From the NCBI RefSeq assembly GCF_037975245.1, contig NC_092576.1:20176111-20240110 (forward strand): a stretch of 64,000 nucleotides of DNA, written 5' to 3'. Position 1 is the stretch's first letter. Each line of letters opens with the position of its first letter. A program made the position numbers and the translations under genes. Source of the stretch: Apostichopus japonicus. Taxonomy: Eukaryota > Echinodermata > Holothuroidea > Aspidochirotida > Stichopodidae. This document shows positions 47,801 to 52,883 of the stretch, in pieces. The notes under the pieces are model-generated. The model had not been told where the DNA came from, did no database searches, and saw only the letters and a program-made list of their open reading frames with translations.

Positions 47801-48040
47801 AACGTTTTGATACTGCAAAGTTAGAAGATTTACTGCTTTTACACTTTAGTACATTTCGTATTACAGGTATAGACATACCATTGCTACTAACGTTTTCAAA
47901 AATGTCGGCTCTGGTGAAAGCAACAATAATATTACCGTTTTGTCCATCACTTAGGAGTGTTTGCCACAGCAGTAAGGTAGTCACAGCAATAACCTGTATT
48001 TTGTAGGTCATCTTTTCTTCATACAATGCATTTGCAAAAC
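12962..48040 (-). CDS. Gene 2 (complete): receptor with Tie-like ectodomain and PTP domain; exons listed separately
   Basis: Predicted single-pass membrane protein of about 1,290 residues plus a short C-terminus. From N to C it has: signal peptide, Ig, Ig, five EGF-like, Ig, three FN3, transmembrane helix, a linker of about 140 residues with Tyr motifs, and one PTP domain. All ectodomain module exons are phase 1-1, and the PTP exons join in frame. Vertebrate Tie receptors share the Ig/EGF/Ig/FN3 order, and the second EGF exon ([13 protein letters not shown]) is strikingly Tie-like, but no kinase exon exists here. The domain would act inside the cell on, or bind, phosphotyrosine proteins. Intron 1 (36,014-47,878) holds a gypsy element with a nested L2-like element. 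The pairing of exon 1 with the Ig exons is inferred from order and phase. Confidence 0.8.
14005..14140 (-). CDS. Gene 2, PTP exon 6: Arg of the catalytic loop
   Basis: Follows acceptor TTTTGTAG. Its codons read [12 protein letters not shown], so with the previous exon the signature becomes HC-I-N-G-A-S-R-S-G. This satisfies the HCxxGxxR(S/T)G PTP consensus with Cys and Arg kept. The rest ([18 protein letters not shown]) fits the helix after the loop. Donor GTATGT; phase 2 to 0. Confidence 0.9.
14533..14660 (-). CDS. Gene 2, PTP exon 5: WPD-loop region (WPK) and catalytic Cys
   Basis: The exon encodes [15 protein letters not shown], which aligns with the FxxWPDxG loop of PTPs but has Lys where the general-acid Asp belongs. 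It ends in TLIHC plus two bases of the next codon, supplying the catalytic Cys. Acceptor GCTTTCAG, donor GTAAGT; phase 0 to 2. Gene 3 has the same WPK (with NDWPK before it). Confidence 0.92.
14806..14934 (-). CDS. Gene 2, PTP exon 4
   Basis: Begins [11 protein letters not shown], the conserved YWP segment of PTP domains, and continues through the central beta strands to VAHRSYR. 43 codons, phase 0 to 0, acceptor ACACAG, donor GTAAGA. Confidence 0.92.
15215..15349 (-). CDS. Gene 2, PTP exon 3
   Basis: Encodes [20 protein letters not shown] followed by a [11 protein letters not shown] segment. This is the highly conserved TQxPLxxTxxDFWxxV block of PTPs and identifies the family. 45 codons, phase 0 to 0, acceptor TCTACAG, donor GTAATT (weak). 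Confidence 0.95.
15792..15871 (-). CDS. Gene 2, PTP exon 2
   Basis: Encodes DNHRPLLKS and then [12 protein letters not shown], the DYINAS block of PTP domains. Acceptor TTCCCAG, donor GTAAGT; phase 1 to 0. Downstream of the previous exon it reads IVPLDNHR, with Leu where many PTPs have Tyr. Confidence 0.93.
16272..16368 (-). CDS. Gene 2, PTP exon 1: start of the domain
   Basis: Encodes [10 protein letters not shown] and then [12 protein letters not shown], matching the KNRYxDIxP start of PTP domains. Phe replaces the Tyr that usually stacks on the substrate phosphotyrosine. Phase 0 to 1; acceptor TGTTCAG, donor GTGAGT. Confidence 0.93.
17522..17862 (-). CDS. Gene 2, cytoplasmic linker exon with Tyr motifs
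   Basis: 113 codons between membrane and PTP. It contains FAYENVSKD and [11 protein letters not shown], two YxN motifs of the Grb2-SH2 type, followed by a basic segment ([15 protein letters not shown]) in the place of the RPTP juxtamembrane wedge. Compared with gene 3 it reads VRFVP instead of VRYVP and DGNEIP instead of DGYEIP. Acceptor TTCTTACAG, donor GTGATG; phase 1 to 0. Confidence 0.88.
18528..18595 (-). CDS. Gene 2, juxtamembrane exon
   Basis: Encodes [22 protein letters not shown], shown here as one short basic stop-transfer segment (KYRR) followed by a polar stretch. Phase 2 to 1, acceptor CTTTCAAG, donor GTAAGT. Confidence 0.88.
18673..18748 (-). CDS. Gene 2, transmembrane exon
   Basis: Encodes a single hydrophobic helix ([20 protein letters not shown]), followed across the splice by basic residues. 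This fits a type I membrane protein. Phase 1 to 2, acceptor CCCTTCAG, donor GTGAGT. Confidence 0.93.
19223..19552 (-). CDS. Gene 2, third FN3 domain
   Basis: FN3 hallmarks: [20 protein letters not shown] with the core Trp, then [21 protein letters not shown] single phase 1-1 exon of 110 codons. Its donor is GTTAGT in this copy but GTAAGT in gene 3. Confidence 0.93.
20185..20410 (-). CDS. Gene 2, second FN3 domain, second half
   Basis: Encodes [20 protein letters not shown] and then [20 protein letters not shown], the C-terminal strands of an FN3 fold. Acceptor TTGCTTCAG, donor GTATGT, phase 0 to 1. Confidence 0.85.
20919..20995 (-). CDS. Gene 2, second FN3 domain, first half
   Basis: Encodes [17 protein letters not shown] and ends NVKISWK, the first FN3 strands with the core Trp. 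Phase 1 to 0, so this FN3 domain is split by an intron, unlike the other two. The combined length of 303 bases keeps the phase 1-1 rule. Confidence 0.82.
20996..23935. other. Large intron of gene 2, nothing recognised
   Basis: About 2.9 kb of AT-rich intron between the first two FN3 domains, with a C10 run near 22,313. No exon-like or element-like sequence was recognised. Confidence 0.6.
23936..24250 (-). CDS. Gene 2, first FN3 domain
   Basis: Encodes [11 protein letters not shown], then [20 protein letters not shown], and near the end [20 protein letters not shown]. This matches the third FN3 closely (AVREGxxGxGP), suggesting domain duplication. Phase 1-1, acceptor GCTTCTAG, donor GTATTT. 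Confidence 0.93.
25234..25527 (-). CDS. Gene 2, third Ig-like domain
   Basis: 98 codons, phase 1-1, with the two core cysteines in [10 protein letters not shown] and [12 protein letters not shown]. There is no clear core Trp. It lies between the EGF block and FN3 block, as in Tie receptors. Acceptor CATTTAAG, donor GTGAGT. Confidence 0.83.
26543..26686 (-). CDS. Gene 2, fifth EGF-like module
   Basis: Cys-rich: [17 protein letters not shown], then [16 protein letters not shown], ending NLCQT. 48 codons, phase 1-1, acceptor GATTTACAG, donor GTAAGA. Confidence 0.9.
26819..26873. repeat. (TA)n microsatellite in an intron of gene 2
   Basis: Uninterrupted run of about 27 TA units. Confidence 0.95.
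27264..27419 (-). CDS. Gene 2, fourth EGF-like module
   Basis: Encodes [20 protein letters not shown], then [18 protein letters not shown]. 52 codons, phase 1-1, acceptor TTCCTGCAG, donor GTAAGG. Confidence 0.9.
27884..28021 (-). CDS. Gene 2, third EGF-like module
   Basis: Encodes [17 protein letters not shown], then [12 protein letters not shown] and [12 protein letters not shown], typical of EGF/laminin-type modules. 46 codons, phase 1-1, acceptor GCCATCAG, donor GTTAGT. Confidence 0.9.
28022..31069. other. Large intron of gene 2, nothing recognised
   Basis: About 3 kb between the second and third EGF exons. Only chance ORFs on both strands; no transposon end, RNA gene or further exon was recognised. 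Confidence 0.55.
31070..31219 (-). CDS. Gene 2, second EGF-like module (strongly Tie-like)
   Basis: Encodes [20 protein letters not shown], then [20 protein letters not shown] ending LDCLT. The FCL...PYGCSC...GWKGLxC pattern is that of an EGF module of Tie receptors and is the strongest single sign of Tie ancestry here. 50 codons, phase 1-1, acceptor CCTGTTAG, donor GTAGAG. Confidence 0.92.
32348..32482 (-). CDS. Gene 2, first EGF-like module
   Basis: Encodes [19 protein letters not shown], then [20 protein letters not shown] ending in a last Cys. 45 codons, phase 1-1, acceptor ACACCAG, donor GTAACA. Confidence 0.92.
33049..33127 (-). other. Possible alternative first exon with its own signal peptide
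   Basis: ATG at 33,127 opens [20 protein letters not shown], a hydrophobic signal-like stretch, followed by RLSGKP and a phase-1 donor GTGCGT. It could splice in frame to the first EGF exon at 32,482, giving a receptor without the first two Ig domains. No acceptor role or conservation can be tested, as the right copy does not reach this far. It may be chance. Confidence 0.3.
34664..34930 (-). CDS. Gene 2, second Ig-like domain
   Basis: Encodes [20 protein letters not shown], then DFRWLKDN with the core Trp and [14 protein letters not shown] with the DxGxYxC motif. An in-frame fit to the first EGF exon needs the donor GTTTGT at 34,663 (89 codons, phase 1-1). The better-looking GTAAGA seven bases earlier would shift the frame. 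Confidence 0.87.
35690..36013 (-). CDS. Gene 2, first Ig-like domain
   Basis: 108 codons, phase 1-1. Core features are [11 protein letters not shown], a central VWTRNDD with Trp, and [13 protein letters not shown] for the second Cys. After acceptor TCTCAATAG the first codon is completed by the G of exon 1, reading APVKMTFLG. Donor GTGAGT. Confidence 0.87.
36014..36719. other. Intron 1 of gene 2 up to the gypsy element, nothing recognised
   Basis: About 0.7 kb with no exon or repeat recognised. The bases just before the LTR (AACCGTTTTCCC) also precede the left LTR, so some of them may belong to the element. Confidence 0.55.
36720..37435 (+). repeat. 5' LTR of the right gypsy element
   Basis: About 716 bases, beginning TGTAAGC and ending GTGTTACA (TGTAA/TTACA inverted ends). 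Pairs with 2,187-3,188. Start uncertain by 10-20 bases because similarity to the left LTR extends slightly upstream. Confidence 0.82.
36943..37204 (+). repeat. 80/81-bp minisatellite in the right LTR, about 3.3 units
   Basis: Units with the GGAAGTTGTACTTAC core start near 37,007, 37,088 and 37,169. Same repeat as at 2,381-2,960 but with about four fewer units. Confidence 0.92.
37438..37455 (+). promoter_or_regulatory. Primer-binding-site region of the gypsy element
   Basis: TGGTGGCAGCGATTGG starts two bases after the LTR end. TGGTGGCAG at this position is typical of gypsy elements in animals and would pair with the 3' end of a tRNA primer. The tRNA is not identified. Confidence 0.65.
37490..38760 (+). 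pseudogene. Gypsy gag, broken
   Basis: The likely ATG at 37,490 is followed by a stop at the fourth codon. The frame then runs open to about 37,920, where coding continues in another frame (capsid-like [17 protein letters not shown] at about 37,960 onward). There is a further stop at 38,365. It ends with a CCHC zinc knuckle, [14 protein letters not shown] (about 38,704-38,745), the nucleic-acid-binding nucleocapsid motif. It cannot yield a full Gag. A coiled-coil-like segment with [20 protein letters not shown] precedes the knuckle. Confidence 0.88.
38931..39206 (+). pseudogene. Gypsy aspartic protease
   Basis: Contains the active-site block [12 protein letters not shown] at the start and the second conserved block CILGLDFL near the end, as in retropepsins. 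The frame stops at 39,204, before RT begins, and a gap of about 350 bases with no clean frame follows. The fold-defining motifs are intact but the polyprotein context is broken. Confidence 0.88.
39562..41208 (+). pseudogene. Gypsy reverse transcriptase and RNase H, with stops
   Basis: RT blocks appear in order: [33 protein letters not shown], then [20 protein letters not shown] and the active site VYLDDV near 40,249. RNase H follows ([34 protein letters not shown]). One frame holds all this but is interrupted by a TGA at 40,045 and a TAA at 40,912. Near 41,150 coding moves to another frame. The enzyme is therefore inactive from this copy. Confidence 0.92.
41896..42215 (+). repeat. Tandem 5' leader repeats of the L2-like element
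   Basis: A segment starting TTCAACCATGCATCAGTGAA occurs near 41,897 and 41,960, and a variant (TTCAACCATTCATCACTGAA) near 42,113. The following stretch (AAGTGGATGATACRATGGAT... to TTGTTGTGTGC) occurs twice, near 42,020 and 42,170. Units are thus about 63 and 152 bases. This resembles monomer-type 5' ends of non-LTR elements. Confidence 0.85.
42165..45605 (+). CDS. L2-like ORF: AP endonuclease and reverse transcriptase, 1,146 codons
   Basis: Residues 1-40 are hydrophobic and signal-like ([12 protein letters not shown]). A 2A-like GDVHPNPGP ends at residue 89. The endonuclease spans about 185-405, with [20 protein letters not shown] and SDHH motifs. The RT spans about 610-900, with [27 protein letters not shown] and the active site [11 protein letters not shown]-terminal region follows. 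The encoded enzyme would nick target DNA and reverse-transcribe its own RNA. No internal stops are seen, so the copy is young. The last 40 or so residues appear frameshifted near 45,450: the neighbouring frame carries the usual SWNNLP...LKTHLF ending. The true start could be this ATG or one slightly downstream (42,207). Confidence 0.93.
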   Translation: MLKWMIQWISSYDTMAYTKLAFVVCILLHCTIFQCNVLLHVNTNGTSYFNSKLDHHKFLGRNITLYSNSTVTVKLQLLKAGDVHPNPGPDVTPAPTLTSVKSRPTYSYTTEQLLHINLNVNAKAHVSNTLWRHLVTLGINNRHPTHRGNRGKVKHIPNFTLESTNLETVRNSTPTNTTTIKKKVTMCLWNTRSVGNKTTFLSDYLIEHDIDVMCITESWLNENDAVTIGECTPPTYSFLNYPRGTDDHGGIAIVYKTAMKFRTFKPNLIAHTFEYACITDPINGITYVVVYRPDPFPKKTFDFLEEFDDFITNISSLTSRLFILGDFNIHVDKPDHPVVRKFNASLVSSGLYQHILEPTHRSGHTLDLVITRCDDELINEFKVKVNSLSDHHMIHCVLNQEKSVPLNSVTTCRNFQRMDHNAFKKDLASKFCEIQSSESPVELLTSFDSAITSVLDKHALLKTKSHKLRPKQPWYNRDISVERRLRRKFERKWRKSGTEIDRMAYENQRDRVNQLIDASKMEFYRSSLANSDKKDVFKTVNSLLNKNRRILPQSDSPQLLANDFATFFKDKVDKIRNALDEQLPGNDKATNEINEQPTDLEMFNEFEQISEEDVRKLVKGFASKSCTLDTIPTWLLKQNLDIMLPALTSIINASLSSGIFPNSLGQAIISPILKKPSLDHNALSSYRPVSNIRFVAKLIEKAVATQLKQHISLHNLDEPYQSAYKTHNSTETALLRVKDDVLKAMDKSHVVFLVLLDLSAAFDTIDHDVLLKRMNTKLGISGIALQWFKSYLSDRQSRVSIGNNYSDPVDLEYGLPQGSILGPLKFVIYTLPLGKIIRRHALDFHLYADDTQLYCSFDPKIPGARQHAIERLQLCIAEIEEWMSCNKLKLNESKTEFIVLGSPYFLQKLPPVLLKIGDAHIEPTQSVRNLGIIFDANMTMTKQISSLCQSTHFQLRNIRRIKRYLDKETLHHVVRALVISRLDYGNLLLFGATEHELDRVQRLQNNAARLVCSISKRDHITPTLKELHWLPIRERIQFKLCLFVFKSMNNTAPVYLSNLLSPYTPQRTLRSTHDITRLNVPRTNKVLGQKSFSVAGYSHGTISLVLSEKLTISLNFVVILRLTYFHAKLCLCHKRYDLDGIALYKY
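42405..42431 (+). promoter_or_regulatory. 2A-like ribosome-skipping motif in the L2-like ORF
   Basis: Residues 81-89 read GDVHPNPGP, preceded by KLQLLKA. The canonical 2A motif is DxExNPGP with a Leu-rich upstream helix. Here His replaces the usual Glu, so activity is uncertain. It lies between a signal-like N-terminus and the enzyme domains. Confidence 0.6.
46795..46854 (+). pseudogene. Truncated third ORF of the right gypsy element
   Basis: ATG at 46,795 after a CAACAG acceptor-like site. The first 20 codons match the zinc-finger ORF at 1,489, then the sequence is cut off by the deletion. Confidence 0.8.
46855..46860. other. Deletion junction between gypsy and host intron
   Basis: Gypsy similarity ends at 46,854 (equivalent to 1,548) and host similarity resumes at 46,861 (equivalent to 4,190), with six unmatched bases between. 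This implies loss of about 2.6 kb, including the 3' LTR and SINE, from the right unit. Confidence 0.85.
47879..48040 (-). CDS. Gene 2, exon 1: signal peptide
   Basis: Same exon as 5,206-5,367. ATG at 48,011, hydrophobic core [16 protein letters not shown], phase-1 donor GTATGT. By order, strand and phase it joins the first Ig exon at 36,013, across an intron of about 11.9 kb that contains the gypsy and nested L2-like elements. Because of that distance, it could easily be missed or misassigned by automatic annotation. Confidence 0.75.
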
Positions 48041-48705
48041 CTGAGAGGTAAAATTAAATGAAGAGATATTATTTATTATAGACCATCATAAACCTAATTA
48101 AAACTATGTTGTGTACATGTGACTATCAATAGATGTTACCTACACTAAACGGAACATTTCTGATAAATTGTATCGTTAACTGCTTGACATTATTTATATC
48201 AGGATATCTTTTAAATTTCAAAGTTGGCTTCAAGAATTTCAAAAACAGAAGGTGAAAATCAAAGAATTTTAACGTAAAACACAAATAACACTTGAGGGCA
48301 ACAACATTTACAATTAAGAGCTTCAGGTATGCAGGTTTACTATAGTAACTGGTTAATCAGTTTTTTTTTTATTTTATGGCGAACATGATATGATACCACT
48401 CTGAGAACAATTCTTTATAGACACGTGATGTGTTTCATGTGGTCGTATTAGAGCGATAATACTAAAAGTCAAATTTGTTTCATCTGAAAACTCAAATATG
48501 GATAAATGTGCACATATAAGCATACTATACATATTGTATCCCAATTTCTCATGAAAAGAATATGAATGTTTCATATGTGAATATTCATTAACTGCGCCGA
48601 ACAAATAATATCAAACAATTCGGCCCACACTGTCCAGGCCCATCAAAAGTTTGAAAATCATCTCCGGCCGATGCCTGAACCACATACAATAGGCAGACTA
48701 CTTAC

Positions 48706-48800
48706 CTCTGCAAGAAACCAGTCACTATCATGTAAACAATCGTTTAAGAACCTCTCAGTACAATGTCAGTACAATCTCGTTAATGGCCTTCTGCTCTCTT
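48706..48800 (-). other. Candidate 5' UTR exon and promoter side of gene 2
   Basis: Counterpart of 6,035: GCAGAG followed by donor GTAAGTAG. Nearly unchanged between copies. Far end not determined. Confidence 0.4.
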
Positions 48801-49479
48801 TCCCGGCACGTCTTTGTGTAAATTTCACAACAAGTTAGTGCATTTTATTTGCAAAGTGTTTTTATGTTGTGTGGAGGCGTATCGGCAGTGTACGGTAGAG
48901 TAGAAAGGACACCACATTAACGACAACACACATTGTAAAACGATACAAAATTACCACTTTATCGAGATATACTGACGGTACAAAACGGTAAATATCTTAA
49001 AACGGTTTTCATAAAGGTGGAAGGGCACGTTCGTTCCCCCAGGCGCCCCTCTTTCCTCCGCCCCTGTTTTTTCTACTGCTTTAGATTTGTTTTAACTACT
49101 ATGCTACACGCAAAAAAAATGGAGTGTTGAATTTGAACACTTTCCAGATGTAACCGTTCACCCTACACATGAAGGGTTACTCTGACCCTGAGTAGGGTTA
49201 CATAATTTATGTAGCGTGGATTTTTTAACACCTGCAGAAAGTGTACTTTCAGTTTGAGCATTCCGATTGGTCAAACCTCCCGTCAGCTGGATGCTTAGTG
49301 CAAGTTAAGTGTTTAAACGGTACCACAGTACCGTGAACACCCATTTACCGTACATAACAATACTTGTACCAGTTTGTCGACATTTATCGTTACTAAATGT
49401 ACTATAGTAACCACGGCCATATATACGTGCAAGCCGCATAACGTTACGTACTCAGTGTGCGATAACGAGCTACAATGGC

Positions 49480-49538
49480 ATGGAAAATGACGTTATAGGA
49501 GACTGGGGCCTGGAAGAATTGATTGAAAAAATTCGAAG
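49480..49538 (+). pseudogene. TIR-element gene, exon 1 (frameshifted)
   Basis: Counterpart of 6,806-6,863 with one extra A in a run (GAAAAAATTCG), which shifts the frame before the donor. The gene is therefore broken in this copy even though exon 2 is still present. Confidence 0.4.
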
Positions 49539-50477
49539 GTATGTTTTGATATTATGTAAGTGAACGTGACAAGAACGAGAAATGCTTAGAGACCCACGAC
49601 TAAGTTGGGTAGACGAATGCATTTGAATCGCTTGCGTTACGTAGACCTAACGTTAAAGTCATACAATAAGTTAATAAATAGGCTAGCTGCTGTTTGTCAT
49701 AGTCAACTCATAATTGTCAACGAATCCGTGTAGCCTACATACAAGTAAACATTAAACGGAGTTGCCTACGGACGGACGGAGGACTTTGGTCTAGGCCATT
49801 ATTTTAACCTAGTGCATTCTATTCCTTTGTGCGTTAACTGTAACTTCGTATACCCTGTGAATCACTTTTTTATGTAGTACTAGCCTAGTACTAGTAGGGT
49901 ATACTTACAGGCTACTTCAAGCAATGCATTTTAAATAGCATCGGGCATGGGCCTATAGTTACGCTGGTACTATGTTTAATAAGGGATAAACATATATTCA
50001 TGTAATGTAATATGGAATTACCACTAATTGCCATTTTAGCTTGTAAGTTGTAGCAAGTAGGCCGAAGCTGATGTGGATTGGTGATACTTTTAGACCTAGG
50101 CCCAACTATAATTTAGCTATATTATGGAAGTGATCTAGCTGTTATAATTCATAGTCATCTACACAATTGCATACAATGGGAGTAGCATTGTTTTAAGCAT
50201 TTTTAACATGATGCATTGGTTGTAAAAGTTGCCTACATTGTCTGATGAAAGTTTAATGCAAGTTCCCGTTTTGACAAGGAATCACTATAGGCCATCTGGC
50301 TTTCTAGTTTGAAACGTACTTGAAGAAGTTAGAATCACAACTGATTAAATTGTGGGCATTTTCTTTAGGAATGTCAATGTTTTGTGAGGGGTACATGTAA
50401 ATAACTGCTTATGCTCCAAGAGGGTTTTAACACAACTTCATTATGATGGGAATTTTATTTTATTTGTTGTTACTTAG

Positions 50478-50749
50478 GAAGCATCAACTTGAAATTCTAT
50501 TTGCAAAAGATTTCAGAAAGGCCTCACCAATATGTGTTACTTCTTGAAGGAAGCAAAATACATCCCAAGCAGTCATTTGTGATCATCGAGAGACATGCCC
50601 TACCCCAGAGGACATTTATGAAGCCATTGATTTTGCTTCAAATCATTCTACATGTTAAATCTGAATTATACCAAATTGCAAGTCGCGGTGCCTGGGAATT
50701 TTTCCAAAAAGTTGTCTACCAGTTGCCTGGTGGTGTGAAGTGCAACTAG
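50478..50749 (+). pseudogene. TIR-element gene, exon 2 remnant
   Basis: Follows the acceptor TTGTTACTTAG. In the phase set by intact exon 1 it reads GSINLKFYLQKISERPHQY, then KIHPKQSFVIIERHALP, and later WEFFQKVVYQLPGG before TAG. In the middle a neighbouring frame (PEDIYEAIDFASNHS) looks like a better continuation, so an internal frameshift is likely. I have a vague impression of uncharacterised transposon-linked proteins of marine animals but cannot name the family. Confidence 0.4.
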
Positions 50750-50774
50750 ATTCGAGATTTTTATGCTTACCGTG

Positions 50775-51290
50775 CCGACAAAAAAGACAAAGTAACTGCA
50801 GTTTAGCAGTTGTCACGCCATGTTTACTCATCTCACGGATCAGAATGCATGTAAAGTTGTTGCTTATTTGGAATTGTCTTTGGGAAGAGTGTTTCTTTGT
50901 GTTTAATTTGGAATACCAAAGGCACGAGCCAACAACAAAGACAAAGTAATAGCAATGTAGCAGTCATCATAGACAGCACTCCACGTTTTCTCATCCCACG
51001 GATCAGCATATATCTAAAGTTGTTGCTTATTTGAAATTGACTTTGGGAAGAGTTGTTTTTGTGTTTAATCTGGAATACCAAAAGGCATTTGCCAACAACA
51101 AATACATAGTCACTGTAGTGTAGCAGTCATCATACACAGCACTTCATGTTTTCTCATCCCATGGATCAGAATTTTTCTAAAGTTGTTGCTTATTTGAAAT
51201 TGACTTTGGGAAGAGTTGTTTCTTTGTGTTTAATCTGGAATACCAAAAGGCATGCGCAAACAATAAAGACCAAGTAACTGCACTGTAACA
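50775..51290. repeat. 163-bp tandem repeat, about 3 units
   Basis: The segment TAAAGTTGTTGCTTATTTG recurs at 50,852, 51,015 and 51,178, each followed by a CTTTGGGAAGAG stretch, a TCTGGAATACCAAA-like stretch and a CATCCCACGGATCAG-like stretch. The left unit has only one such copy (about 7,584). Confidence 0.9.
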
Positions 51291-52130
51291 ATTGAAGATG
51301 TTGGCACTTTTAGGTTGACTTAATTCCACAAGACAATACTTTTGTAGCCTAAATTGTTCATTTTACATTTAATGGGATATAGTATATGGACCTCTGGAAT
51401 AGGAAGGTAGTAGGGTGTTTAATTGCTGAAAATCGCACATTCTGAATTGTTTAGGTGGTCATTGCTTTTTGCTGTCTCTTAAATGTACCTTTCTGCTGTG
51501 AGCGATTCAAACATGCATCCATATATTCCTTACCTAATTACTAGGTAATAATTAACCTAAAACCTGTATAAAATATTTACTAAACGGGTGCTATGTAAAC
51601 TTCTCTGGCAAAATTTTACATAACAGTATTGTATTTGCGTTACATAATAAACATGTAAAACTTAACAAACCAGCAGTTAAGTAATTTTTACTTAAATGTT
51701 TTAGTGTTCTCATTTAACATGAAAATTAAGTAAAATTTTACTTAACCTGTGTAAAACGTTTTTTTTTAGTGTAAGTGTTATATTTATGGGATAGGGGTTT
51801 GCAATTTCACCTGCAAGTGTCAATTGAACATCAGTAAGGGGTTGGCTATATTCAACACGCAAAAAGTGTAAGAATAGCCAGACATGTGGTGTTACTTCAG
51901 CGCTCCCATCAACTGAGTAATAAACACCTTTGAAGAGCAACATTTAGGGGACTGGGTGTGACAATGACACCCGCAAGTGTTGATAAATTCAACACCAGCG
52001 AGGTGTTAGATTTTCAACACTTGGAAAGTGTAAAATTAGCAAGGCGGGTGTTGTCCCTGTACGAGTTAGGCTGAAGTGTTTGATATGACACTTATCGATT
52101 AGTTTTGAACACTTCATTCTTTTGAGTGTA

Positions 52131-52883
52131 CCAAGAATTTCTTTTGAAGAAGGCCTAGCTAGTTCATTAGCTTTGGCGTGTAAGGTATTTTTATCATAAC
52201 TTCAAGCCATACCTTTCACATAACTACTCACACGTCTGGTAAATTGCCTCTTCCAGCCTCATTCTTACATACATTAAAATAGGTTTCTGATACCAAAGTT
52301 TGTTGGTGAAGAGAAACACGGTATATTTTTGTTTTATTGAACTCCACGGTCATCCAGTTTTTATCACACGGACATATCGAGCAAATGCATATACATTTAT
52401 GAATGTCAGTCAGTCTTACTACCCTTTTCTCTTCAAGTTTAGTAGTACTAATAATGTTTAACGTATACCATGTGTTTCATTGCAACAATAGGAACAAAGT
52501 TTCAGTTCCCGATATCTGTTAATATTACTGTCATTAACCACGGATTGCAAGATGTTACATCACACCCTTCTCTTTTCTAGGAAATAAAACCTTGGGTTAC
52601 CATTTCATAGATCAACTCGACATTAAGATACACGAAGGAGAAGAGAAACAGACTTAAGGGACACTTGCGGACAACTAGAGATGAATATAGGTGTTATTCT
52701 TAAGATGCAATATGCTTACCGTACACTGTGGTTTCACATGTGTTGTAATTCGAAATAGTTGTTAATGTCCACAAATGAATACTAAGGAGAAATCTTCAAT
52801 AATGGTACACTAATTAGTTGATTCTAAATATTGTGTAGATAAGGATGCTCGATTTGCCTTATTTCCAAATGTGACCTAAACAA
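52131..52883. other. Intergenic sequence, nothing recognised
   Basis: Counterpart of 8,540-9,287; no ORF or structured repeat supported. Confidence 0.6.

Larger units (their letters stand above)
49105..52130. mobile_element. Terminal-inverted-repeat DNA element, right copy (longer form)
   Basis: Same ends as the left copy (TACACGCAAAAAAAATGGAG inward from 49,105; GTGTA at 52,130), with the same AACACTT/AAGTGTT-rich right end. It retains about 0.9 kb (about 50,254-51,170) missing from the left copy, holding a second exon of a split gene and a 163-bp tandem repeat. Confidence 0.6.

Noticed and set aside
50833-51081. 82-codon minus-strand ORF
   Set aside because: Crosses the 163-bp tandem repeat units and repeats the same peptide (VFQIKHK); a repeat by-product.
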